From Bacteroidota bacterium (lineage in GTDB: Bacteria > Bacteroidota > Bacteroidia > SpSt-205 > S141-50): a DNA stretch of 6,859 bases. Location: assembly GCA_015490695.1 (NCBI GenBank), contig WFXK01000104.1:1-6859 (forward strand), given 5' to 3'. The position numbers were made by a program, and so were the translations under genes. Below, in pieces: positions 1 to 6,840 of the stretch (position 1 is the stretch's first letter; each line of letters begins with the position of its first letter). The notes beneath the pieces were generated by a model. It was given only the letters and a program-made list of their open reading frames with translations. It did not search any database and had not been told where the DNA came from.

Positions 1-703
1 AACTATCACAATAAAGCGCTGTTGGATGGAATTGAATAAATTCTAAATCTTTTACTTTAACATCTGCCCGAAGCGCCATTGCAATCCCATCCCCACGAGC
101 ATAAGACGGATTCGTTGTCTTTCCAAATAAATACCCTGCGCCTCCCGTAGCTAAAACCGTATAAGGGGCTAAAAACTGAATAAAATTTTTTTGTTGTCTA
201 TCCCATGCTAAGATGCCCCAACATCGTTTTTGGACCAGTAAATCTACAGCAATAAATCCTTTAAAGTATTGCACAATGTGTTGTGTGGATAGGGCTCTAT
301 AAAGCGCTTTTTGAATCACTTGTCCTGTATAGTCTTTTACATGAAGGATGCGGGCAACAGAATGCCCTCCTTCTTTTATCGGTGTCGGCTCAAAAGGAAT
401 CCCTAAGCGCTTTATCAATAATTTTTCTACCCATTCAGGTCCTTGATGAACTAATTGTTCAACGGCTTCTTCATTATTGTAATACCCTCCTGCGTTGAGG
501 ATATCTTTTTTAAATTGCTGTGGTGAGTCGTTTTTACCTCTATAGGCGATACCTCCTTGTGCGTAATAGGTATTACTTTCTAAAGGATTGAAGGTTTGTA
601 CTAAAAGTGCGATTTTGAATCCTTTGTCTGTAAGTAGCAGTGCTGCTGTAGCTCCTGCAATACCACCTCCTACGATAATAACATCGCTGTAAATGGTGGT
701 CAT
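1..703 (-). CDS. nadB: L-aspartate oxidase, N-terminal part (runs off the left edge)
   Basis: This flavoenzyme oxidises L-aspartate to iminoaspartate, the substrate NadA condenses with dihydroxyacetone phosphate in de novo NAD synthesis; it is cytoplasmic. The 234 complete codons visible hold the FAD-binding Rossmann motif VGGGIAGATAA (residues 11-21), the FAD-contacting ESNTYYAQGGIA stretch (42-53), GGHSVARILHVKDYTG (112-127), LATGGAG (184-190), and FIQFHPTALY near the edge (222-231). The GGHS...RILH...D.TG signature favours NadB over the related succinate dehydrogenase or fumarate reductase flavoproteins. Full-length NadB is usually around 500 residues or more, so over half, including the C-terminal helical domain, lies outside the window. 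The ATG overlaps the TGA of nadA in the sequence ATGA; there is no clear Shine-Dalgarno, so translation is probably coupled to nadA. No frameshift is seen in the visible part. Confidence 0.93.
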   Translation of the reverse strand, partial: MTTIYSDVIIVGGGIAGATAALLLTDKGFKIALLVQTFNPLESNTYYAQGGIAYRGKNDSPQQFKKDILNAGGYYNNEEAVEQLVHQGPEWVEKLLIKRLGIPFEPTPIKEGGHSVARILHVKDYTGQVIQKALYRALSTQHIVQYFKGFIAVDLLVQKRCWGILAWDRQQKNFIQFLAPYTVLATGGAGYLFGKTTNPSYARGDGIAMALRADVKVKDLEFIQFHPTALYCDS

Positions 704-1737
704 CCCGTTAGAGCAAACATGCGTTTTAGAGACTGGGCTGCTTTTTCTAAAATCGCTTTATCTATTTGGATTTCGTATTGCAAGTACTTTAAGGCATTTC
801 TGGTATCTTCCAAGGTGATTTGGTTCATGTGAGGACAGCGAACCGAGCAGAGCCGTACCATCTCTTTATCAGGGTTAGCAGCGGCAACATTATCTGCCAT
901 AGAGCATTCTGTTAATAGCAAATAGCGTTTTGCGTTGCTTTCTGAAACATAGCGCATCATTGCTGCTGTGCTTCCAGAGAAATCTGCTGCAGCAACCACA
1001 TCAGGGTGACATTCCGGATGGGCTAACACCACAACGTCACTAAATTGCTTGCGAACCGCCTCAATGTCCTCTACTGTAAACTTTTCATGTACCTCGCATT
1101 TCCCATGCCAACCAATTAAAACATATTCTACTTCTGTATCTTTTAATCGTTCTGGGTGCTTTGTTGGAACAATCACATGCCTGCCTGTCTCCTTCGCAAC
1201 ATTCTTTGCTAAATACTCGTCAGGGATAAAAATCACCGTGTCGCTTTTAAGGGCTTCTACCACTGCTGCTGCATTGCTAGAAGTGCAACATACATCACTT
1301 TCTGCTTTGACTTCTGCATAGGTGTTAATATAACAAACGACAGGAACCCCTGGATACTGCGCTTTTAATTTACGGACCTCTTCTGCAGAGATGCTTTCTG
1401 CTAAGGAGCAACCTGCTTTCAAAGAAGGCAGCAGAACCATTTTTTCTGGATTTAAAATCTTTGCTGTTTCTGCCATAAAACGTACACCGCAAAAAACAAT
1501 GATGGGTTTATCGGTCTCCATTGCTAACTTAGCAAGTTTTAAAGAGTCTCCTGTATAATCGGGAACAGAGTAGAACAAAGCGGGTTCCATGTAGTTGTGT
1601 CCAAGGATTAAAGCATTTCTTTTAGTTTTCCATTGTAGTACTTCTTCTGCAATTTGTGCTTTTAGATAAAGCTCTGCATCGGGAACGACGTTATAAAGTT
1701 TTTCTTTTAATTGTTCGTATAGGGTTAGGGTCTTCAT
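700..1737 (-). CDS. nadA: Quinolinate synthase
   Basis: This is an oxygen-sensitive [4Fe-4S] enzyme that condenses iminoaspartate with dihydroxyacetone phosphate to quinolinate; it is cytoplasmic. The 345 residues match the usual family length. Visible motifs are LGHNYMEPALF (45-55), GDSLKLAKLA (63-72), CGVRFMAETAKIL (83-95), SDVCCTSSNA (147-156), HPECHPDVVAAADFSGSTAA (240-259), TECSMADN (277-284) and CPHM (301-304). By analogy with E. coli, the cluster ligands are most likely Cys110 (in AGCSLAES), Cys214 (in CEVHEKF) and Cys301 (in CPHM); this is family knowledge plus inference. The HNYM and CEVH-F wording resembles the longer alphaproteobacterial/Bacteroidota form rather than that of E. coli. 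The frame is open up to 1800, but the extra 21 residues are unlike NadA and a promoter-like element lies inside them, so the ATG at 1737 is preferred. It heads the nadA-nadB operon. Confidence 0.95.
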   Translation of the reverse strand: MKTLTLYEQLKEKLYNVVPDAELYLKAQIAEEVLQWKTKRNALILGHNYMEPALFYSVPDYTGDSLKLAKLAMETDKPIIVFCGVRFMAETAKILNPEKMVLLPSLKAGCSLAESISAEEVRKLKAQYPGVPVVCYINTYAEVKAESDVCCTSSNAAAVVEALKSDTVIFIPDEYLAKNVAKETGRHVIVPTKHPERLKDTEVEYVLIGWHGKCEVHEKFTVEDIEAVRKQFSDVVVLAHPECHPDVVAAADFSGSTAAMMRYVSESNAKRYLLLTECSMADNVAAANPDKEMVRLCSVRCPHMNQITLEDTRNALKYLQYEIQIDKAILEKAAQSLKRMFALTG

Positions 1738-1754
1738 AGCAGACAAGTTTATTA

Positions 1755-1786
1755 CAAAGTTAGCGAATGGTAAATGGTGGGGCAAT
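1755..1786 (-). promoter_or_regulatory. Bacteroidota-type promoter of nadA-nadB
   Basis: Read on the minus strand, TAACTTTG (1762 to 1755) is a perfect match to the -7 consensus TAnnTTTG. ATTG (1786 to 1783), close to the -33 TTTG, lies 20 bases upstream. Transcription would start near 1750, leaving a leader of only about 10-15 bases before the nadA ATG at 1737. The match is visible in the sequence; promoter activity is inferred. Confidence 0.6.
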
Positions 1787-1801
1787 ATGATATTTATCAC
1801 G

Positions 1802-1829
1802 TTTGAAACCGATGGTTTTTCTATTTTTG
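1802..1829 (+). promoter_or_regulatory. Putative promoter of the BtuF-like gene and methyltransferase
   Basis: TTTG at 1802-1805 and TATTTTTG at 1822-1829 resemble the Bacteroidota -33 and -7 (TAnnTTTG) elements. The 16-base spacing is slightly shorter than the commonly reported range, which lowers confidence. A start near 1834 would place the upstream TTG (1803) and ATG (1812) outside the transcript, which supports the ATG at 1851 as the real start codon. Confidence 0.4.
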
Positions 1830-1850
1830 GAGCGATTTTTCTTAGGAGCG

Positions 1851-2774
1851 ATGCGTATTGTTTCGTTATTGCCTTCTGCTACGGAGTTAGTTTACGCTTT
1901 AGGTGCGGGCGATTATTTAGTTGGGCGTTCCCATGAGTGTGATTTTCCGCCGGAAGTCCAAGCAAAGCCCGCATGTACTCGTCCCTCTAAACAAAAAGAT
2001 TTAACCGACCCAGACCGCTTTGTGGAAAACCTCCTTTCTATTTATGAAATAGACCTTGAGTTGTTAAAGGCTCTTCAGCCTGATGTGATTATTACACAGA
2101 CGCTTTGTGCTCAGTGTGCTGTCACCTTAGAACAAGTACAGCAAGCGGTTAATCAAGTATTTGAGACCCAGCCGCTTATTCTTGCGATGGAAGGACAAAC
2201 CTTAGAAGGCATCTTTGAAGACTTTGAAAAGGTTTCGGAAGGTTTAGCTCAACGCGCTTCGTCTTCTTTAGCACAAAAAATCAAGAACAACGCGCAAAAA
2301 CTTCTACAACAACTAAAAAAAGAAATGGATGCTTATTCCTCTTCTGATGGCAATCCACCAAAAGTGATTTTTATAGAGTGGTTAGACCCCTTGATGGTTG
2401 CAGGACATTGGATACCGCAATTGATTGAAAAAGCTGGTGGTGAACCCTTGTTAACAAAAGCTGGAGAAAAATCCCGAATTTTCCCATGGAATAAAGTTGT
2501 AGAGGCAGACCCTGATGTGGTCGTTATCGCTCCTTGTGGCTACTCCTTGGAACAGACCGCAGAGACAGTAAACAAAATACAACTTCATCAACACCCCGAT
2601 TTTAGAACCCTAAGAGCGTTCATGTCTAAACAAGTGTATCTTGCCGATGGCAATGCTTATTTCAATCGTCCTGGACCAAGGATTGTGAAATCTATTGGTA
2701 TTTTAGCAGAGATACTACAGCCACAGCGTTTTAAACCAACGCTCTTAGGTAAAGCTTGGGCACAATACTTTTAA
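1851..2774 (+). CDS. BtuF-like (COG0614-type) ligand-binding protein, no signal peptide
   Basis: The 307 residues resemble periplasmic cobalamin/Fe-siderophore binding proteins of ABC importers, in the subgroup often named cobalamin-binding protein. The sequence opens directly at the first strand of the fold, MRIVSLLPSATELVYALG, followed by GRSHECDFP (25-33), LQPDVIITQTLCAQCAV (75-91), EWLDPLMVAGHWIPQLIEKA (176-195) and NRPGPRIV (272-279). No signal peptide or lipobox precedes it, so it is probably cytoplasmic. The frame extends upstream to a TTG (1803) and an ATG (1812), but the added stretch has Glu and Arg inside its hydrophobic run and is a poor signal sequence; the putative promoter also overlaps it. 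AGGAG lies only two bases from the ATG, too close for a normal Shine-Dalgarno. No permease or ATPase gene is adjacent. The ligand is unknown; corrinoid binding is suggested only by family. It is probably co-transcribed with the methyltransferase one base downstream. Confidence 0.82.
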   Translation: MRIVSLLPSATELVYALGAGDYLVGRSHECDFPPEVQAKPACTRPSKQKDLTDPDRFVENLLSIYEIDLELLKALQPDVIITQTLCAQCAVTLEQVQQAVNQVFETQPLILAMEGQTLEGIFEDFEKVSEGLAQRASSSLAQKIKNNAQKLLQQLKKEMDAYSSSDGNPPKVIFIEWLDPLMVAGHWIPQLIEKAGGEPLLTKAGEKSRIFPWNKVVEADPDVVVIAPCGYSLEQTAETVNKIQLHQHPDFRTLRAFMSKQVYLADGNAYFNRPGPRIVKSIGILAEILQPQRFKPTLLGKAWAQYF

Positions 2775-2775
2775 C

Positions 2776-3660
2776 ATGATTAGCATTGTTGCACCCATTT
2801 ATTGGGAACAATATGAGTTAATAGACAGTGGTAATTTTAAGAAGTTAGAGCGTTTTGGGAAGTATGTGCTCATTCGTCCTGAGCCTCAGGCGATATGGGA
2901 GCCTGCTTTATCAGAGAAGGAGTGGAAGCGACTTGCCCATGCTGAATTCGTTCCTGATAAACATCAACCTTTTTCTGGTAAATGGGTTCGTTATAAAGAA
3001 TTACCTCAGCGATGGATTATTGGGTATCGTAGTCCAGAGGTAAAGCTTCGTAGTTATTTGTACTTGGGGAATTTTAAAAACATTGGTTTGTTTCCTGAGC
3101 AGGCAGTCAATTGGGATTATATTGTTCAGCGGGTTCGGCGCATGCAAAACCCTAAGGTCTTGAATCTTTTTGCTTATACAGGTATGGCAAGTATTGCAGC
3201 AAGGGTTGCAGGGGCAGAAGTCGTCCATGTAGATGCTACGAAATCTGCTGTTACCAAAGCAAGAGAAAATATGTTATTAAACGGTGTAGGACATATCCGC
3301 TGGATTGTAGAAGATAGCCGCAAGTTCGTACAACGAGAAGTACGAAGAAACCACAAGTACAACGGCATTATTATGGACCCTCCCGCCTACGGACGAGGAC
3401 CAAGAAAAGAAATCTGGCAATTAGAAAAACATTTAGATAGTTTGTTGGCTGACTGCGCTCAAATCCTCAAACAAAAAGATTATTTCCTCATTATCAATGT
3501 TTACTCTTTGGGACTTTCCGCTTTGGTATTGGAAAATCTTATCCATCGCCATTTTAGCCATTTTGAAATCCATAAATTTGAGCTAATAGAGTTGTTTTTA
3601 CCTGAACAACAAAGAGATTTTAAGTTACCTGCGGGGGTATTGTTGCGGATAAGAGGATAA
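2776..3660 (+). CDS. Class I SAM-dependent methyltransferase, RlmI/RlmK-like
   Basis: This 294-residue protein is probably an RNA or other nucleic-acid methyltransferase acting in the cytoplasm. Residues 1-100 form a family-specific N-terminal region (DSGNFKKLERFGKYVLIRPE at 17-36). The Rossmann methyltransferase domain follows: motif I VLNLFAYTGMASIAA (128-142), the ribose-binding acidic position D153 in HVDATKSAV, D180 in VEDSRKFV, and motif IV DPPAYGRG (201-208). This order matches the COG1092 group (RlmI, RlmK), but the site where I expect the SCS-type cysteine of the m5C enzyme RlmI reads NVYSLGLS (241-248). The only cysteine is C227, so an m5C reaction is doubtful. The target cannot be named from sequence. 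The ATG follows the stop of the BtuF-like gene by one base with no Shine-Dalgarno, which indicates coupled translation. The stop lies three bases from the stop of the convergent GH3-like gene. Confidence 0.85.
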   Translation: MISIVAPIYWEQYELIDSGNFKKLERFGKYVLIRPEPQAIWEPALSEKEWKRLAHAEFVPDKHQPFSGKWVRYKELPQRWIIGYRSPEVKLRSYLYLGNFKNIGLFPEQAVNWDYIVQRVRRMQNPKVLNLFAYTGMASIAARVAGAEVVHVDATKSAVTKARENMLLNGVGHIRWIVEDSRKFVQREVRRNHKYNGIIMDPPAYGRGPRKEIWQLEKHLDSLLADCAQILKQKDYFLIINVYSLGLSALVLENLIHRHFSHFEIHKFELIELFLPEQQRDFKLPAGVLLRIRG

Positions 3661-3689
3661 GTTTTATTGCAAAATCCATCCTTTTTTTT
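3655..3689 (+). terminator. Probable intrinsic terminator after the methyltransferase gene
   Basis: GGAT (3655-3658) pairs with ATCC (3678-3681). After a short internal mismatch, GTTTT (3661-3665) pairs with AAAAT (3671-3675, one G-U) around an ATTGC loop. Eight T residues follow directly (3682-3689). The hairpin begins in the last codons of the methyltransferase and lies mostly inside the 3' end of the convergent GH3-like gene, where the T run is the complement of two Lys codons. On the minus strand the hairpin is not followed by a U tract, so it would act only on plus-strand transcripts. The imperfect stem limits confidence. Confidence 0.45.
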
Positions 3690-5166
3690 CAAAGAATTGT
3701 GCGATACTGCGGTCGTTTTTCAAATGAGGGAATTTATTTTGTCCGCCTAATTTTCCTTGGGCTTTCATGTAAGCTCTGCAAGCCCCTAATTTTAATTGCC
3801 GCACCTTGGGTAAAGTTAATAAATTCCCCGAACGTAAATCCTCATAGTAAGGATTAGCTGCTCTTAAAGTAGTATCTAAGACCTCAATAAACTTTTTCAT
3901 GTCCTCAGGTAGTTGGATAAATTCTATAAACCATTCATGGTAGCCTTGTTGTTGTTTTACTACGGGAGCCACACTAAATTCTTGAATAAGGGCGTTTGTT
4001 GCTTTAGCGGCGGCTTCTACCGCTTTGATAACCTCTGCTTCAATCACATGCTCGCCAAAGGCGCTTAAAAAGTGTTTTACCCTGCCTGTAACGCGGATTT
4101 TAGGCGGGTTCAAAGACACAAAACGAATCACATCACCTAAGTCATAAGCCCATAGACCAGCATTTGTAGTAATCACAATAGCATAGTCCACGTTGCAGCG
4201 AACCGCTTCTATGGTAAGCCGCGGCGGATTAGGTTTATAATATGCTTCTAAGGGAATGAATTCATAAAAAACACCGTAATCAGGCATGAGTAACATGGGT
4301 TCATAACGTTGTTTTCCTTCACCTATAGCAAAAAAACCCTCCGAGGCAGGAAATGTCTCTATCATGCCCACGCGTTCATCAAAGTACTTTTGAAAAATCG
4401 GCTGATAGGGGGTAAAGTCCACTCCGCCGTAGACATAGACTTGTAGATTTCTCCATACTTCCAAAGGCTTTTTGCCCGTTATTTGTTCTAAGCGTTCAAA
4501 AAACATTTGCACCCACGGGGGGATTCCAGAAATCAGTCGTAGGTCTTGATAGATAGCGTACTGGATGATGGCTTCTACCTTACTTTCCCAATCTTCTATG
4601 CAATTGATTTCATAAGGGGGCAGGCGGTTTTTTTGAAGGTACTTAGGTACAAGATGATGGGCAATACCGGATAGACGCCCCACAGGAATACCGCTTTCAT
4701 GCCGCTCTAACTTCGGAGAACCGGAAAGAAACAACATTTTCCCATCCCAAAAAGTGGTTTCAGGATGATGGTATGTATATAACAATAACGCATCTCTTGC
4801 CCCTTTTACTAAGAACGGTGCAGAATCCCGAGTAATCGGAATGTACTTTGCGCCAGCGGTCGTCCCTGAGGTCTTAGCAAAATAAATCGGCTTCCCTCGC
4901 CACAATACATTGGATTCTCCATTGAAAATGCGTTCAAGATAGGGTAAGAGGTCTTCATAGCTGCGTACAGGAACTTGTTTTTGAAAGTCTTCAATACTTT
5001 GAATTCGCTCAAAGTGATGGGTTTTACCAAAATAAGTGTTTTGAGCAAGGCGGACAAATTGCTTTAACATCTGTTGTTGAATACGAGAAAAGTGTTGTAG
5101 TTGATGATAAATGTGTTTTACTCGTCTTTTAGCAAACCAATAGGCTATAGTGCTTTTCCAATTCAT
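3664..5166 (-). CDS. GH3-family acyl-adenylating / amido-synthetase-like protein
   Basis: The 500 residues match the bacterial GH3 family (Pfam GH3, ANL-type adenylating fold). Plant members adenylate a carboxylic acid such as jasmonate or indole acetate and join it to an amino acid; the bacterial substrate is unknown. Visible are the ATP-binding TSGTTAGAKYIPIT loop (99-112), YVYGGVDFTPY (244-254), TFPASEGFFA (271-280), the ATP-ribose-binding region around YDLGDVIRF (341-349), the hinge/C-domain entry GRVKHFLSAFGEHVIEAEV (361-379), and a C-terminal Lys-containing GGQNKFPHL (474-482). All the motifs expected of an active adenylating enzyme appear intact. It is probably cytoplasmic, with no signal peptide. 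Its ATG shares ATGA with the TGA of the upstream M1 peptidase gene and no Shine-Dalgarno is seen, so it is likely expressed from the M1 promoter by translational coupling. Its end converges on the methyltransferase gene with three bases between the stops. Confidence 0.88.
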   Translation of the reverse strand: MNWKSTIAYWFAKRRVKHIYHQLQHFSRIQQQMLKQFVRLAQNTYFGKTHHFERIQSIEDFQKQVPVRSYEDLLPYLERIFNGESNVLWRGKPIYFAKTSGTTAGAKYIPITRDSAPFLVKGARDALLLYTYHHPETTFWDGKMLFLSGSPKLERHESGIPVGRLSGIAHHLVPKYLQKNRLPPYEINCIEDWESKVEAIIQYAIYQDLRLISGIPPWVQMFFERLEQITGKKPLEVWRNLQVYVYGGVDFTPYQPIFQKYFDERVGMIETFPASEGFFAIGEGKQRYEPMLLMPDYGVFYEFIPLEAYYKPNPPRLTIEAVRCNVDYAIVITTNAGLWAYDLGDVIRFVSLNPPKIRVTGRVKHFLSAFGEHVIEAEVIKAVEAAAKATNALIQEFSVAPVVKQQQGYHEWFIEFIQLPEDMKKFIEVLDTTLRAANPYYEDLRSGNLLTLPKVRQLKLGACRAYMKAQGKLGGQNKFPHLKNDRSIAQFFEKKGWILQ

Positions 5167-6827
5167 TTTAATGAAGTAACGCGGTTGGAGAGGATGTAGA
5201 ATTTATCTGTATCGGGGTGTAACATTTCGGCGGAAGCGTTTTCAATCCAGTGTTGTTGCCATTGGTCTGTGACCACGAGGCGGACTCTTTTACCTTTATT
5301 ATTAATAATAAACTCCACAGGCATGGAAAAAGGTTTCTCTTCGGTTTCCCATCGTACCCAGAGCAAACATCCCCCTTTTTTCTTTTTAACCCGATAATAC
5401 AAACGAGGTGGCTTAGGATGGCATAAATATTGTCTAAAGAAGGCTGTATAGTCTTGTTGCGTGAATTGATTGAAGTGTTTTACGATGTCATCGCTGTGGA
5501 TGGTTTTCAGTCCAAAGTCATCATATAGGGCTTTGAACCATGCAAACCACAGGGAGTCGTTATTGAGACAAGAGCGTAGTGTGTGAAACATCCAAGCACC
5601 TTTGTAGTACATATCAGAATCGGGCCAGCGGTCAAAGTTCACGTTTAATGGGGCTAAGATAGGTAATTGGTTTCTTATGCGGTCTCTGTAGGTGTTTAAA
5701 TACACTTGGGCTTTTTCTTTTCCGTATCGGCATTCTACAAAGAGGATTTCTAAGTAGGTGGTGAAGCTTTCGTGAATCCATAGTTCGGCGTGGTCTGCAG
5801 CACTGATGTAATTGCCAAACCATTCATGTCCACTTTCATGAACAATAATGTAATCAAATCCCCAACGATTGTTTTTATAGTGATTTCCGTAAGCAATCGC
5901 TCCTTGATGTTCCATTCCCCAATAAGGTGCTTCTACTAAAGCATAACCATCTACCCAAAATGGATAAGGACCAATCAGCTGTTCAAAGCATTGCAACATG
6001 GGTTTGACTTGTTGAAAGTGCTCTCTTGCTTTAATGGCGTTATAGCGAAGGACGTAAAAGTCTAATTGCAGGAGACCGATGCCCAAGGTGCTGGTATAGT
6101 GGTCTTGAAAGTGATAGTAGTCGCCGATGTAGAAGGTGACGTTATAGCTGTTGATGGGGTAGGTGACGTACCATTCGTAGGTTGCCCATTGATTAGTTTC
6201 GTCGTATTCTATGCTGAGGAGTTCGCCATTACTGATGGCTTGGAGGTTTTTAGGTACGGTGATGCGGATGCGCATGCTATCGGGTTCGTCCGATAAGTGG
6301 TCTTTGAGGGGCCACCAGCTGCTGGCGCCATAGCCTTCACAAGCAACACTCCACCAAGGATTGCCATTACGGTCTTTTTCTCTAACAAATCCCCCTTGCC
6401 ATGGCGGTAAAGGCGCCTCTCTGGGTCTGCCTCGGTAATAAACCGATAACTTATAAACCGCACCCGTGTCTATTAAACGCTTAGGAAAATCTATAAACAC
6501 CGCATTGTGAATACGCTCATAGTGAAGTTGTTGTCCTTCAAAAAGGATAGAATCAATTTTTAAGTTCTTGAACAAATCTATTTGGATGCGTTTTGTTGGT
6601 TCTTTTAATATAAAATAGATGTGATTGTTTCCAATGATAGAGTCTTGTTCAATGAGGATTTTAACATGGAAGTCGTAGAAGGTGACGTCGTAGCAGGTGC
6701 GTTCGGGGCGCAAGGCTCCCCGAAGGGTGTCTGCAGCAGTAAAAACAAAGTCTTTGAAGTATTGTAGTTGCGGTTGAATGAGTTGCTGGGCATAGCATAG
6801 GGAGAATAGAAGTAGCCATCGGTGCAT
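5163..6827 (-). CDS. Exported M1-family zinc metallopeptidase (aminopeptidase-like)
   Basis: This 554-residue protein is predicted to remove N-terminal residues from peptides outside the cytoplasm. A short signal peptide (MHRWLLLFSLCYA, likely cleavage after residue 13) is followed by an N-terminal beta domain (about 40-235). The thermolysin-like catalytic domain (about 240-475) carries the substrate-binding GMEHQ (304-308; the family norm is GxMEN or a variant), zinc motif HESGH (330-334) with the third ligand Glu353 in the HExxH-X18-E spacing, catalytic Glu331, and the likely catalytic Tyr407 in YYKGA. A beta-sandwich tail (about 475-550) ends the protein; the long helical C-terminal domain of large M1 enzymes is absent, as in many Bacteroidota short forms. 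C11 does not fit a lipobox. The ATG has no Shine-Dalgarno and lies directly behind a TAnnTTTG element, so the mRNA may be leaderless. It heads a two-gene unit with the GH3-like gene. Substrate is unknown; catalytic competence looks intact. Confidence 0.9.
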   Translation of the reverse strand: MHRWLLLFSLCYAQQLIQPQLQYFKDFVFTAADTLRGALRPERTCYDVTFYDFHVKILIEQDSIIGNNHIYFILKEPTKRIQIDLFKNLKIDSILFEGQQLHYERIHNAVFIDFPKRLIDTGAVYKLSVYYRGRPREAPLPPWQGGFVREKDRNGNPWWSVACEGYGASSWWPLKDHLSDEPDSMRIRITVPKNLQAISNGELLSIEYDETNQWATYEWYVTYPINSYNVTFYIGDYYHFQDHYTSTLGIGLLQLDFYVLRYNAIKAREHFQQVKPMLQCFEQLIGPYPFWVDGYALVEAPYWGMEHQGAIAYGNHYKNNRWGFDYIIVHESGHEWFGNYISAADHAELWIHESFTTYLEILFVECRYGKEKAQVYLNTYRDRIRNQLPILAPLNVNFDRWPDSDMYYKGAWMFHTLRSCLNNDSLWFAWFKALYDDFGLKTIHSDDIVKHFNQFTQQDYTAFFRQYLCHPKPPRLYYRVKKKKGGCLLWVRWETEEKPFSMPVEFIINNKGKRVRLVVTDQWQQHWIENASAEMLHPDTDKFYILSNRVTSLK

Positions 6828-6832
6828 AGGGG

Positions 6833-6840
6833 CAAAGGTA
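6833..6840 (-). promoter_or_regulatory. -7 promoter element of the M1 peptidase-GH3 operon
   Basis: TACCTTTG (6840 to 6833 on the minus strand) matches the Bacteroidota TAnnTTTG element exactly. The -33 element would fall at or just beyond the right edge and cannot be checked. The element ends five bases before the M1 ATG at 6827, so transcription should start at or within a few bases of the start codon, implying a leaderless or nearly leaderless message. Confidence 0.5.

Noticed and set aside
283..498. Plus-strand open frame antisense to nadB
   Set aside because: The opposite strand encodes continuous, motif-bearing NadB across the whole stretch.
1..703. Succinate dehydrogenase/fumarate reductase flavoprotein instead of NadB
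   Set aside because: The GGHS...RILH...D.TG signature and the overlap with nadA fit L-aspartate oxidase.
1049..1321. Plus-strand open frame antisense to nadA
   Set aside because: It lies wholly within the well-supported nadA gene and its translation is low-complexity and unlike any recognised family.
1738..1800. N-terminal extension of nadA by 21 residues to an ATG at 1800
   Set aside because: The extra residues do not resemble NadA N-termini, overlap a good promoter match, and the shorter protein (345 residues) already fits the family length.
1803..1850. Upstream TTG or ATG start giving the BtuF-like protein a signal peptide
   Set aside because: The extension has Glu and Arg within the hydrophobic stretch, lacks a cleavage site, and lies over the putative promoter; the family typically starts at MRIVSLLPSATE.
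6066..6463. Plus-strand Val/Asp-rich frame and a second minus-strand frame inside the M1 gene
   Set aside because: Both are shadows of the M1 peptidase reading frame, with compositions expected from its reverse and shifted codons.
6786..6827. Lipoprotein signal at Cys11 of the M1 peptidase
   Set aside because: The residues before Cys11 are F-S-L; Leu at -1 does not fit a lipobox, and C-Y-A followed by Gln fits ordinary signal peptidase cleavage better.
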